NCBI GenBank assembly: GCA_019722365.1
Contig: JADFUC010001461.1
Coordinates: 558,001-622,000, forward strand
Reading direction: 5' to 3'
Origin: Lithospermum erythrorhizon
Lineage: Eukaryota; Streptophyta; Magnoliopsida; Boraginales; Boraginaceae
Length of the DNA: 64,000 nucleotides
The notes beneath the pieces are model-generated. The model was not told the DNA's origin and did not search any database. It was given only the letters and a program-made list of their open reading frames with translations. A program made the position numbers and the translations under genes. Positions 1 through 11,720 of this stretch are shown here, piece by piece. Numbering within the stretch: position 1 is the stretch's first letter; every line of letters starts with the position of its first letter.

Positions 1-975
1 GGAAAATACAAGTCATAACTAGAATCTTCCTTCTCAACCTTTCCAAAGCCTTTCTATACTTAATTGCATTGAAGCATCAAATGTCTTGAATTCCGCAGTT
101 TCAACATCAAGACAAACCCCTTTACATGCCAATTGCACGTTGAAGCATTGTCAAGCGATTATAGTTAACACTTATCAACCCCCATCGTGGGCAACTCTCG
201 CAGTCTTCCCAATTGTGTCACCCTTGTGATCATCAACCAAACAAAAATTTAAAATTCTTTTTTGAAGATCCCAGTTGTCATCAATAAAATGCGCAGTTAA
301 TGCCATGTAACTCAGGTTTTGATTTGAAGTCCAACAATCCGTTGTTAAACTCAACCTACGGTCTTTTAAAAATGTTCTGCTTTTTTCTCAAAGCTCAACA
401 AGTTTAAAACAATCAACAGCAACGGTTGTTCTACGGGTAGAATAAAAGCTGAGGCTCTAAAGCTCACAACAAATTGTTTGAAGCCTTCCTTCTACCATTG
501 AATGGCTTTTCATCCATCGGAATAAGCTTAGATAAAGAAGTTCTAAGTAACTTCGATATCAACATGTGATTTTAAACCAACCATTATAGAGGATCAATCA
601 CAATCTTTTCACTAAAATCGCCATTTGTCTTTTGATTTGTTTGTTGTTTAAGTAGTCTTTGAAAAAGCGAACAATTTTCGATATGCTATGGAGATTGCTT
701 GTACTTCTTTGAATCGGCGGCGTAATCACTGACAGCAATAGACCATTTAGCTCTAACGGGGTCCAAATTTTGTAAAATGATCAGTTGAGAACCATCCTAA
801 CTTCATCAATAGAGGGGGGTCGGGGGAGAGGGTTAGTTTTTTTCCTCTTTACCGGCATTCTAAGAACCTTAGAAGGAACAGGATCAGGAGAAGAAATAGG
901 AGTGTGATCGAGATCGGGAGAGGCAATAGGAGTATGATTAGATTCAGCATGTTCATCCATTATTTGTTTCATGTT
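1..975 (-). pseudogene. hAT transposase pseudogene (RICESLEEPER/DAYSLEEPER-like), running off the left edge
   Basis: Read on the minus strand, the segment shows the N-terminal half of a plant hAT transposase. A start lies near 966; the N-terminus carries a repeated TPIxSPD motif. A BED zinc-finger remnant follows (DHTFxKF-like and DYAADSKKY-like pieces in different frames near 690-780). The best preserved stretch is at about 200-390: DRRLSLTTDCWTSNQNLSYM, then ALTAHFIDDNWDLQKRILNF and a VDDHKGDTIGK motif, the family's conserved central block. Near 40-90 a CLDVET motif continues into the next conserved block. In-frame stops and several frame changes break it, so no intact protein is possible here. 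The catalytic C-terminus and dimerisation domain would lie left of position 1. The family is clear; activity is excluded for this copy. Confidence 0.85.
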
Positions 976-2719
976 CGGCCTATCATTTATAATCCATCAC
1001 GTAATCACGTATTACTATCAATTAATATAAATAGATATATATGCTAGCCCCGGTAAATGGCGATAATCAATGAAGCTGATAATCAATAATCGAAGACTTA
1101 TGTATGTACATGTCTGACAAAACGACACTTAATACAACAAAACAACGGTTAATAGTTTTTTACAACTAAACTACATTAAAATTTGGAATGAAATGAACAA
1201 TTACAGTACACTTTCTTTGTATGTGGTCTTTGGTTGTCGCCTAATTCTGGTTACAAGTACACTTTCTTTGTCGATTAAGGCATTTCTAGTGGAAGGAATT
1301 ACATTTCACCAAAACCATAAATGAACAATTGAAACGAGAAAGATGGGTATAAGTTACCTCTGGAAAGAAATGAATAATAACATAATTTAGACATTTAAAA
1401 AGCTAATTAATCACCTAAACAATCATTGCTAAATAGACATTTAAAATTCTTAACAAAAATCACAAATAAACATCTCTAAGTACATTGACGAGCAGGAAAA
1501 GCAATCATGATCGAAGTCATAAATAAGGTTTCGTAATTCCATAAAAGAAGTTGCTTGCCAGCGAGATATATATACATTCTACTTTCTTATTAAATGCATC
1601 ATATCAAGCGGGGAAAAAAGAGATCCGATTACTTATTCATCAAGTATATACATACCGTCCGACAAAACCACCGCCCCAACATTGAAATTATTCATAAAAA
1701 ACAACTTTGCGTGTATCAATCAAGACCGTAATGTACATGACGTCAGGCGAACAAAACTTAATCGCTTTTGAATGCGATTAGCTAGTATAATCTCTTTTGA
1801 CATGCCAAACACGGTTAGAGTGTAAAAGCCCAAAAGTGAAATAGGTTGAAGAATATGAATTTTATCTGATTTCTTTATTTCTACGGTTATGTAAGAATGA
1901 CAAAATCTTTCCCTGGATAAGGTTTGTTGATTTGATAGCCCTACATCGAAGTGACGATGTCAAATGAATTATACTGTGGAAATACTATTCAAACATTAAA
2001 TTTATAATAATTAATGGAATACGGTAGAAACTCTTTCTGTCAGTCTTTGTTTTTAACTTTCACGAGTAGGCGTATTTGTATTTGCTTGAAACCGAGAAAG
2101 ATGGAGTCCGTACAACACATAATCAAAGCTAACTGATTTGAAGTCTAAAAAAGTAAATCAAATAACAATATGAACACAAATCCAAATCGAATTTGAATTT
2201 ATATTTGTAGAGATATCAATTAAAACAAATAAATATACACCAACAAAATTATCATGTCACTTTAGCCACGAAGCAGCGAACGAGATGGATTAAGTTTAAA
2301 TTGTGACGATTGATTGTCGCCGGACGGATACGATTGTCGCCCAGGGTGAGCGTGGCGGCGTCTTCTTTAAAAATGAGGGTTGAGGCTTGAGGGAGGCGTG
2401 GTGGCTGGTGGTGGGCGTGAGAGGGATGGGGAGAGTGAGGTGAGGTTGCGGGAGTTAGAATTTGAGGGAGTTAGAGGCTGCGAGGCTGGCTTTGTTTATA
2501 TATATATATATATATATAATATATATATTTTTTTTAATAATTTAATCGGTTCGGTTGGTTCGACAGTCAGTTCGGGGAAAAGCAAAGACGAACCGACTTA
2601 TAGTCGGTTATTTATTTTTCGAACCTAAATCGGTTCGGTTCCGTCAGTTACCGATTTTCGGTTATTTCGGTTGGTTTCGGTCGGTTCGGTTCGGATTTAT
2701 GTTTTTATTGGCACCCTAG
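976..2719 (-). mobile_element. 5' non-coding part and terminus of the same hAT element
   Basis: No gene is visible between the transposase start and position 2719. The stretch ends in repeated CGGTTCGGTT-type sequence (about 2545-2695) followed by TTGGCACCCTAG at 2708-2719. On the minus strand this reads CTAGGGTGCCAA, which resembles the terminal inverted repeat of many plant hAT elements, and GGTTCGG-rich subterminal repeats are common in them. The element would therefore start at about 2718 and be transcribed leftward into the transposase relic. Its 8-bp target duplication would begin at 2719-2720, but the partner lies outside the window and cannot be checked. Confidence 0.6.
2496..2534. 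repeat. TA microsatellite with adjoining T run
   Basis: A run of TA dinucleotides is followed by another TA block and a poly-T tract. It lies in the subterminal region of the hAT element. Confidence 0.9.
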
Positions 2720-2822
2720 TTGCGGATGTTTGAAAAAAGTAAAGGTTTTAACCAATTTCAAGTGAAAAGTCCGAGAAGGGTTTAAGTACACAACATCATC
2801 GTACAGTGGAGCTATATTGGTT

Positions 2823-5450
2823 ATGGAAATCTCAGCACTTTCTTCCAAATTCTTTTCTTTCTTTGCAGAAACGCCCCTCATTTCTTCCAAATTTGCAATA
2901 ACACCCTTATCCTCCCCAATATTCTCCAAATCAAGAAAACCTCTCAAATCAACTCCTCCTTCCTCTAGTAAGTATCCCATCTCTTCATTTTCTTGTTACT
3001 AATACAACCATGAAGTTTGTATACTTTTTTCCAATTTTCAACTTAATTGTCTTTCTATATGTTTGCATAATTATTTGGTAAAAACATAGACTATTATCTA
3101 CCAATATAATTGTTTGTTTAAAAAAAAAGTATCCTCTCAAAATATTTGATTGTATCTGTCTTGTTGACTATTGTTTGTTTGTAGAGCTTTTGACAAGCAA
3201 TGTTACTGCAGCAGTAGAGCAACCAGAAGTCGAAGTTGAGATTGCAGAAGGTTTCACAACTACCCAATTTTGTGATAAGATAATTGAGTTGTTTCTAAAT
3301 GAGAAACCAAAGTCAAAGGATTGGAAAAAGTATTTGGTATTTAGAGATGAGTGGAAAAAGTACAGTGGGAGCTTTTACCATAGATGTCAAACTCGCGCGG
3401 ATGCTGAAAATGATGCTCAAATGAAGGATAAGTTACTTTCTTTAGCAAGAAAAGTGAAAAAGGTAATGTTTTTTCTGTTTTTCTGTTGTTATTACAGGTG
3501 GTTTGACTTGTTTGCATATGTAGTTGTAATTTTTGTTAAGAGTCTTTCTTGATTGGGTTTCTAGGGAGCGAAAAAGATGCGGCTGGACCTCTTTTGCCAA
3601 ATTAATGATTATGTTTATGTTCCTAATTAGTTGGTTGAAGAGTTAGTTTCTTAATTGTCATTGCTAAAAGGAAAAGTGAAGATTTAACTTTTTGTCTGGT
3701 TTGTCATTTTAAGTTATTTTTTATGTATTTGAGTTTATTTCATGTTGAAGGAGTTTTTTGATTCAATGTATTTGGAAATCTTTCGATTTTTCTCGTGTTA
3801 GTTCGAGCCTTGGTGACATGTTTAGTCGTGTTATCATCTCTGACGTGTCTGTTGCATTGTCGCATTTGAAGTCAGGATGTTTTCTTATTGCATCTTCAAA
3901 ATGTTGCCTGAATTATTTTAGCTTTTACTGTTAGCAGTGTTTGTTCTTGAATGTAGCAGACTAGCAGTTGCCTTGGCATATATACTTGAAGAGTTGAAGT
4001 GGTAGTGCAATAGGCTTTTATTGCTCTTTGGGTATTTAGAAATGCTATCTATGTAGAGGTTGTTTAATTGTTGTTGATCGAGGTTAAGAGTTACAGATTG
4101 ATGACGAAATGGATAGGCATACTGATCTGTTTAAAGAGGTTCAAGACAATCCAACCGACATCAATTTGATTGTCACCAAGAGGAGAAAGGATTTTACGGG
4201 GGATTTTTTCCGCCATCTCAGTGTGCTTGAAGAGACTTCGGATAGCTTGGAAGATCGTGATGGTAATTTACTAAATTTCTTGAGAACATTTTTTCCTCTT
4301 AGAGTAGTTTGATGTATGTTTCCAGGTTTAGTGTCAGTATGAGGCAGTGCTTAGCTTTGACGAATGTAGTAATATGTGGGTCATGTGGATAAAAATAAGT
4401 ATCATAAATAGTAAAACAAGTAAAAGGAAACAATAGAGATCAAACAAGCAATAATTTGGTAGTCAAATCAATTAACCATTTTTTGTGTCATTGCATTGAT
4501 TAGCAATTGCTAGACTTGGAGCCAGATGCTTATCTGCAGTGAGTGCTTATGATAACACTCTGGAAATTGTTGAGACGTTGGATGTTGCACAAGCCAAATT
4601 CAACGACATCTTGAACTCTGCTTCAGTAGATGCAGCATGTGAAAAGGTGAAAAGTCTAGCTAAAGGAAAAGAACTTGATTCCTCTTTGATCTTATTAATC
4701 AACAGTGCTTGGGCTTCAGCAAAAGAGTCCACTACGATGAAAAATGAGGTATGGGCAACAAATGTCCTATTTCTTACACTGGAAAAATGAAGTAATCGAT
4801 AAAACGAAGGCGACAGTTTTTCAACTTGTTGTGAGTCACAAGCACACGAGTCTTGGTCTTATCTCATCTTAACTTGCCTATGACTGCATTCTCTTTGTCA
4901 TGTTCAATACTTGAATTGACCTGTAAACTCTTGTGATAATTAAATTCTTACTGCAGGTGAAAGACATAATGTATCGGATATATAAAACTGCACAGAAGAG
5001 CCTGAAGAGTATTTCGCCAAAAGAAATTAAGCTTTTAAAGTATCTGATGAATATCACTGATCCTGAGGAGAGATTTTCTGCCTTAGCGACAGCCTTCTCC
5101 CCTGGCGATGAGCATGACATCAAAGATCAAAGTGCAATATACACGTCCGCCATCTCATCTTCATATTAAGCTTTGTGTTAGAATTATATGATGGATATTT
5201 GACTATATAATTGCTAGATAACACTTCTCTCTTTTCATGTAGAACTCCCGAGGAGCTGCACAAGTGGATCAAGATAATGCTTGATGCTTACAATTTTCAC
5301 AGGGAAGAGAGTGAAATTAGAGAAGCTAAGCAACTAAATCAACCCATTGTCATCCAAAGACTCGTCATTCTCAAGGAGACTATAGAAGAGGAATACTTGG
5401 CAAAAGATGCTAAAACAGGAAAAGAAGCAACACCACGAGAGGAGTTATAG
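2823..5450 (+). CDS. At4g37920-like chloroplast protein, six exons
   Basis: Six exons join into one 409-residue frame: 2823-2967, 3185-3462, 4097-4262, 4504-4748, 4957-5144, 5243-5450. Every intron is GT..AG and the phases match. The product matches what I recall of the uncharacterised Arabidopsis chloroplast protein At4g37920 (about 427 residues, sometimes labelled endoribonuclease E-like), including TQFCDKIIELFLNEKPKSKD, the junction-spanning ARCLSAVSAYDNTLE, NITDPEERFSALATAFSPGD and PEELHKWIKIMLDAY. The first 48 residues are rich in Ser, Lys and Pro and poor in acidic residues, as in a plastid transit peptide; the start is the first ATG in frame. The remainder is mostly charged and helical, with no membrane segment. 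The C-terminus ends soon after a KKxGKEATPREEL-like charged tail. Molecular function is not established and I see no catalytic motif. No frameshift or stop is present, so the gene looks functional. Confidence 0.93.
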
Positions 5451-6739
5451 AAGTATGAACGCTCGAATTTTTGTATGACAACTTCACTTTCGCCCTTCCA
5501 TTTAATAATTATAGATGGTCTATAGCTAGGCCAAAGCTTAGGCTACTTGTGTTTGTGATAAGTCACCTAGATGTAATGACCTTGACGAATTCTCTTTGTA
5601 CAGATTGTTGGTCTTTGTTGAAGTATCTGTAATTTCTTCAACTTTTTTTTTTCTGCATGAGCTACTAATATAGGTGTAATTTCCCTTTGCTTGCTGAATG
5701 GAGAAGTAACTAAAACTAGTGTTGGTAGATTCAAGTTTCAAATTTGAGCATATCTTGCAGATGAAATGGTAATATTAGAAATATGGACTGCAGTTGCAAA
5801 TTTGAGTATTGGGCAATAATATTTGGTAAAGTTTTCCTACAGTATTAAGTTATTTAATTTACTCCAAGGCACAACTATTTATTTATGTTACATTCTTCAA
5901 TAATTTTATACTTCTAAATTTAAAGAGGGTTTTGATTAACAATTTAAATAGTGTAAGTTTGATCTAAGTTGGAAGTAACAATTTATATATTGAAGACTTA
6001 TTGTAAGTTTGATCTAAAAATACAATTTAATGGTTCGTTTAGTTGGAACAATTTTCATACAAGATTTTCTTCTACCTTTTTCCAAGACACTAACTTAACT
6101 AAATGTAATTTCTCTCTTTCGATAATTTAATAAATGTTCAGTAATAAAAGAAACTGAATGTTAAATGCAATATTTTTCGCCTCTTCATCTGCAGGTGTTG
6201 ATTCAGTCGCGCCTAAGTGGCGAGGATTTAAATGATGAAGTGATTTAAAAGGGAATTTCAAATGCGACAATTGGCGCCTGCTGCTGATTCTCTTCGTTAT
6301 AAACTGAGCGTGGTAATCGTAGGCACGTAGTTTGAGAGTTTCAAACTTGTCTCTTTCAATAATTCGAATTCTCACCAGAAATGTTTCCAAAAGTACTCAA
6401 ACAACGGTCACAATTTTCTCTACATAAAAGTATTCATTCCATCCTTAAAAGATGTTCTGATTTTGAATTTTGATAAGTTTTACTATTTAAATATTAAATT
6501 CAAATATTTTTTAATATAAATGTTTGATGAAAAAATATCAAAAATATAATGTTTTGAGCATGTTTTATTAGTTACATGATAACTATGATTCAAATTATAG
6601 TTAAGTGTATTAATTAATATAAAACATTAAAGTTTATTAATTTTTACAATTATAAAAAATAAACGGGACGATCTTTTAAGAGTGAATACATCGAATGAAA
6701 CCACAATAAAATGCCCACATATTATTTCCCATGATACTA
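5451..6739. other. 3' flank of the At4g37920-like gene; no gene recognised
   Basis: The first few hundred bases probably hold the 3' untranslated region. Beyond about 5900 the DNA is AT-rich. An open stretch on the minus strand at 6127-6390 (87 codons) has no recognisable domain and I do not support it as a gene. Confidence 0.5.
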
Positions 6740-6877
6740 AAATAGTATGAAGTTAACCAAGGTTTCTAGCCTAATGGTTATCACCTAAGCCTCCATATGA
6801 AAGGTCTTGGGTTCGATTCACAGAGGGGTCTTATAAAACATTCTCCCCTGGCAAAAAAAAAAATAGTATGAAGTTAA
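6740..6877 (+). mobile_element. tRNA-derived SINE with 17-bp target-site duplication
   Basis: The body at about 6757-6860 carries a Pol III box A match, TAGCCTAATGG (about 6777), and a box B match, GGTTCGATTC (about 6811), about 35 bases apart, as in tRNA genes. It ends in an uninterrupted A tail. The sequence AAATAGTATGAAGTTAA occurs at 6740-6756 and again at 6861-6877, flanking the body directly, which is the mark of LINE-type target-primed insertion. At about 100 bp it is short for a plant SINE, so it may be a tRNA-head-only copy. It resembles no intact tRNA gene because the arms do not pair well. Confidence 0.85.
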
Positions 6878-7562
6878 GTGCTGAAGCAGTGGAGGTGTGT
6901 AAGTGTGTTTATTCAAAAGAAGCATTCAATTGCTTCTTACAACGTAGGGAATCATTGATGTCTAAGGCGCATTTTAATTTGTATACCGTCAATATTTCTG
7001 GTGTTGTCTCCTCCCCATCGCACTCGACCAATATTGTAAAAACATATATATGACAATATTTGCACTCTCTTAGACTCAATTTATTTTAATTAATTTTTTC
7101 TGAATTATTCATTATTTGAATCGGAGTATTAAAGTTTAATCATTTATTATTGAAATACATGTATTTATCATTAAGAACCACACATTCCCTCAGTGTTAAT
7201 AAGATAACACAATAAATAATACGTAACACTATTCATCAATAAGTACTTCTTAGTGGCCAAACTTATTTTTAAAACAAAAATATACCGTATCTTAACGCAA
7301 ATGAGGAATCCCTCTAAATCTAATTGAATTCAATGCTAAACTTCCTTAATTAGGACCAAATAAAATATTTATTTTGTTAATAATACCATGGGCAAAGGGT
7401 AGAATGGTGGATAAGATCAATATAACTATAATTGCATCTTTTTCGGTTTATGATATTCCTTATTTATGATTTTTCATATTTGACTCATCGAATTATGATA
7501 TTCCTTATTTATGTACCAATTTTAAAATTAATTTAACCTATTTTGTGATTAAGTTATGACTT
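6878..7562. other. AT-rich intergenic sequence
   Basis: An open frame at 6868-7053 starts inside the SINE target duplication and shows no known domain. Nothing else is recognisable. Confidence 0.5.
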
Positions 7563-7567
7563 ATTAC

Positions 7568-8114
7568 TGTTGGAGTGTGAAGTTATATTTGGATATTGTT
7601 GGCCCAGAGTTTAGATAAGCATTATTTGCGAGTCTTTGAGTCAACTTGATAAATAAGTTTGGATAGCTTGATGGACAAGTTTGGATATTGGCTGGAGAGA
7701 ATTTACAGTAACTTGAAGCGTATCTTAGTTAGGTAAGCTTTTCTTTATATATATAGAATGTGTTATACATGGATGGTTATCGCTAAGCATAAATGTAAAA
7801 CTTGATAATAAATTATAGGAAGAATAATATGGGCACTGTATTAACTTTGAAAATTTAGAAAGTTTCTTTTTGTTAGTATCTTTTGTTGTTGAGATTTTCG
7901 ATAGAAAAATACTCAAGCTGATAGATTACAGCTAGTGGTATGACTTAAAAACAATCTTCTTGGTTTATAGTGGATTGCGGCGACAACATGGCGTACCTTT
8001 CAATTGAGGGAACATATAAAATTTTGTGTATGTATTTCCGCACTTTAAATTAACATGGATGCTTTATTGGTTCTTAAAAGCTGCAGGAGGATTTTTGAGT
8101 CTTAAATCCTAACG
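7568..8114 (+). repeat. 5' LTR of the copia element
   Basis: It begins TGTTGG and ends with the motif TCTTAAATCCTAAC that also ends the 3' LTR. A degraded primer-binding site follows at about 8115-8130, resembling the TGGTATCAGAGC of copia elements primed by initiator Met tRNA. Confidence 0.8.
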
Positions 8115-9645
8115 GTGAGTATGTCGAGCTTGGTTGTTGCTGAGTTCGAGTTAGTCGATGGTTTGAGCCCGAGAAGGGGTAATGACAGCGTATTTGTAGA
8201 GAATTGATGGAATCATTTTGCTATTGAAAAATGGACATGGGATTACTTACATGTAGTAGGCTGAATCTTGTTGCTAGGGGATAAACCGGATAACTATGAT
8301 GATGAAGCTTGGAAAAAGATAGATAGACGGGTCTTAGGTGTGATCAAACCACGTTTATCAGGGAACGTTGTTGCCGACGTTGCAAAAGTAACTACCACAA
8401 AGGGGCTGATGAAGGCCTTGTGTGATGAAGGTGAGGTCAACAATAATTCTGCATTTATTGCAGCAAAAAGAAGAATGTGAGACAGGGATTTTAGGAACAT
8501 TAGGAGGTCATAGTTTAAAGGAAAGAATAATTCTGATACTCTTGTGTGTTGGGGTTGTGGTAAAGCCGAATTCGCATGAGGCAATTTGCAAAACTAAGGA
8601 ATTGAGACTCAAAAATATTTGAGTGAATTTTTATTACACTAGTTGTGAATGCTTTTGGCGGATTCTTGGGTTGTAGATTACGGAATATCTTTTAGATGCC
8701 TCATGATAGGAATATAATGGTGAATTATATTCATTGTAGTAGCTTTGGGACCTATTGCCCATGCTGGCGATGGTGAAGCGTGGATGTAGTGGGTATGTGA
8801 GATGAGAATCTGAGGTTGTCTGATGGTTCTTTTGGAAGTTGACAAAGGTAAGGAATGTTCCGAAGTTAGAAAAATTTAATTTCTTTGAGTTAGGTGGATG
8901 GTGATGGTTATCAGACTACTTTTGAAGATGGAATCTGGAAGGTAGTTCGAGGAGTTATGGTTATAGCTGAAGTGCAAGAGTCAGATACTCTATACTTGGC
9001 TAACAGTTTTCAGAAGAATACAAGTAAAGGACTTGTGTACAAGGAAAAATAGTTGAGTTTCGACATGAGGGTTTACATGAAAGCGAGATAGGAGAATTAG
9101 ATTGGTGAAATTCATGTTCTTGATGTCTTGGCTTGATTCTCGTGAGGTTACAATAGGTTATTAAAATGAAGATGCATTGGTGATATTTTGGTGACAGAAT
9201 CACGATACTTCGTTTAGTGATGAGTTCGGAGGGGGAGCTGGGATGAAGATGCAATTAGTGCGTGTTGCACTTGAATCATGTCCCCGAGTTGGCGGGCGTA
9301 TTTAAGTCGTGGTGAAGGTGTTCCCCAACCTTCGATTCATTTCACTAGCTGTTGAAAGATACGATCAAACATTAGGGGGTCATAAATTAGATCAAGTGAA
9401 GTAAAAGTCGGCGTGGAATGCGAAGGCAGAGAAATCCATTGATGACCAATCGGCTGGAGGTTTCCAGCGAGGTGCACAAATAGAAGACAAAGCGAGGAAG
9501 TATGGTGATTGCACAGATAAGGGGTAAGGTCAAGGGATTAAGGTAATGGCTATTTTAAATTCTGCTTATTGGTCGAGTTGGTGTCGTTCGGGGATGTTAT
9601 GGATTGAGTAAAGAAGACATTGAATTGGTTCAACCGGTGGGAGGA

Positions 9646-10111
9646 TTCGAGGATGATGATGACTGGGATATGTTTAATAACATGATGGACAAGTTTGGAT
9701 AGCTTGGAGGCTAGCAACTTGGAGCCATAGCAATACCTAGTTAGGTAGAAAGCTGCTATATATGAGGTGTTCTCTAGCCCAGGAGATGGATTTATGCACA
9801 AAACTAATGTAGACAATAATGCGTTATAGGAAGAATATTATGGAGCTTTAATATTAACTGAAGAAGCTTTGAGGTTTATGCTTGTTGGTATCTTTGTTGT
9901 TGAGATTTTAGGGTGGTGAAAATCTTTCAGTGATAGATTATTTAGTGGTATGACTATAGTAGATTACGTAGCAACAACTTGTGGCATGCTAGCCTTCATT
10001 GAGAATCGAGTATAAATTTTATATACATTTATTTCCATTGCTTTAAATTCATATCGTTACTTATTGATTGCTTGAAATTCGAAAAAAAAATTTAGGTCTT
10101 AAATCCTAACA
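9646..10111 (+). repeat. 3' LTR of the copia element
   Basis: It is preceded by a purine tract, GGTGGGAGGA (about 9636-9645). Shared segments with the 5' LTR include ATGGACAAGTTTGGATA, TTATAGGAAGAATA and GTCTTAAATCCTAAC. The two copies differ by many substitutions and indels, which implies an old insertion. Confidence 0.75.
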
Positions 10112-10116
10112 ATTAC

Positions 10117-11490
10117 GCTCCTGAAAAACTATCATAATTAGCACTATTTAGCAGTATATATATCACCACCCAAATCCCTTAGCTCTCTGGGAAGCATAAA
10201 GAGAAAAAAAGAAACACAACTCTCTCTAGAAACTATGGGATAAAGTCGCCTCCCAATTCAAATCAAGAATACCGCAGCCAGAAATTGTAATATTCCAATG
10301 ATGGTAAAGGCTTACATTATTAGCTCACTTTTTATTTTTTTGTAGTGCCGTAGTATATATAAATGTATAATAACCACGCATCGAATTTATGTTTCTAGCT
10401 AGTGAATAATCCTAACCATAGTTGTTGTGAATAGTATTAACTGTTCAAGCGAAACTCCGTTATTATTATTTTATTTACAGTTATTTATTACTGAGAAATT
10501 ATGTGAATGTTTCGATATCGCGCGTATACCTCCTTATTTCGTTTTTATTGTTATTTATCTAATTGCAATTTTGATCTATAATAATTTTTTTAATCATATT
10601 CATGCAAATTATAAGATAATGATATTATAATGTCATTAATAATTTTGTCTTACTGCCGTTTTCATGACTCAAAAATATAGTAATTGCGTCTTTTAAATTG
10701 AACATACTTATTTGAGATATATATTTCTCCTGGCTTTGAAATTTCTGACTACATGTGCATTTTTTTGTTTCTGTATTTGTAATTTGTATAACAATACTAA
10801 GTAATAGTTATCATAAATGAAAAACAACAATTTTAAGTATTTATTTAAAAATTTATTACTACACATACATACAGTATGTATTTAGAAATTTAGAGAATAT
10901 CCAATTGATTTAGCGAAAATGAAAGGCTTGCAAAGATTTATACGTCCAGGATTTGATGATCATCACAAATGTTATAAAAGGGAGATCTTTTTAAAATAAA
11001 TAATAACCAATAAGGAAACGCAAATTTTATTTGACAGGCAAAGAGGTAATGGACCATAAAATCAATGTCTCTGACGGATTCATATTGTAGTTGAATTGGA
11101 GCATGATATAGACAACATGGCAGTCTCCATTAAACTAACAATATAATTAATAGTAGTTGGTGATATTTTGGTGTTTATAAAGTACATTTTGAATTCATCA
11201 ATAAGTTTGTTACTCACTTTAAAAACATGAATGTTGCACTAAAATATAGCTTAATGTACTAATTAGGCAGTTGCTTATATTTCTTCAATTAATAAATGCA
11301 GGAATATCAAGAAGTGTAACATCCTCCTGCTGACATTGATGTTTATGCTCCATTTTAGGGAGAGTATTCATATGGATTCAAAAGATGTTAAAAGAATCTA
11401 AAAGATATAGAAAGATACTAGAAGATATCAAAAGATATAATTAGTAGTATTAATTATTTTTATATATAATAGTTTTAGTAATTACTTGAA
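10117..11490. other. AT-rich intergenic DNA; no gene recognised
   Basis: No supported coding sequence. A short array of AAAAGATAT-like units lies at about 11380-11440, directly before the candidate MITE. Confidence 0.5.
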
Positions 11491-11498
11491 TATTAAGG

Positions 11499-11720
11499 GG
11501 GTGTTTGTTAAACTCATTAAACACTTAAACTTAATTAATTCAACACTTAATTTATTAAGCTTGTTTGTTAATGAATTATTTTAAGTGCTTAATAAATTAA
11601 GTACTTATCAAAATCCTTAACAAAAAATTAAGTTAAAATTTCTAGCTTATTTTTTACCTCTTAATCAAATAATCTCACAATTCTCCTCTTATCCAATTCT
11701 AACCCTAAAACAAAACAACC
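11499..11720. mobile_element. Possible MITE or terminus beginning GGGGGTGTTTGTTAAA
   Basis: The start, preceded by TTAA, resembles PIF/Harbinger-type termini with a TAA or TTA duplication. Inside it lie two 16-base inverted arms, ACTTAATTTATTAAGC (about 11545) and its complement (about 11588). I could not find the other terminus, so the class and right end are uncertain. Confidence 0.35.

Larger units (their letters stand above)
7563..10116 (+). mobile_element. Decayed Ty1/copia LTR retrotransposon with ATTAC target duplication
   Basis: The element proper is 7568-10111. It starts TGTTGG, ends AACA, and is flanked by the perfect 5-bp direct repeat ATTAC (7563-7567 and 10112-10116). The interior is only about 1.5 kb, so much of pol has been lost. 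Remnants in order: a gag piece with GDKPDNYDDEAWKKIDRRVL (about 8275-8335); a CCHC-like knuckle CWGCGK near 8548-8565, interrupted by a stop; a protease remnant DSWVVDYGIS near 8658-8690, where the catalytic DSG or DTG has become DYG; and a gag-pre-integrase block with VRNVPKLEK (about 8850) and DGDGYQTTFEDGIWKVVRG (about 8898-8955). Reverse transcriptase and RNase H are absent. Stops and frame changes throughout show it is dead. Confidence 0.88.

Noticed and set aside
6127..6390. 87-codon minus-strand frame near the At4g37920-like gene
   Set aside because: Its composition is plausible but there is no recognisable family, splice partner or promoter.
6757..6860. A functional tRNA gene
   Set aside because: Box A and box B are present but no acceptor stem forms, and the A tail with 17-bp duplication identifies a SINE.
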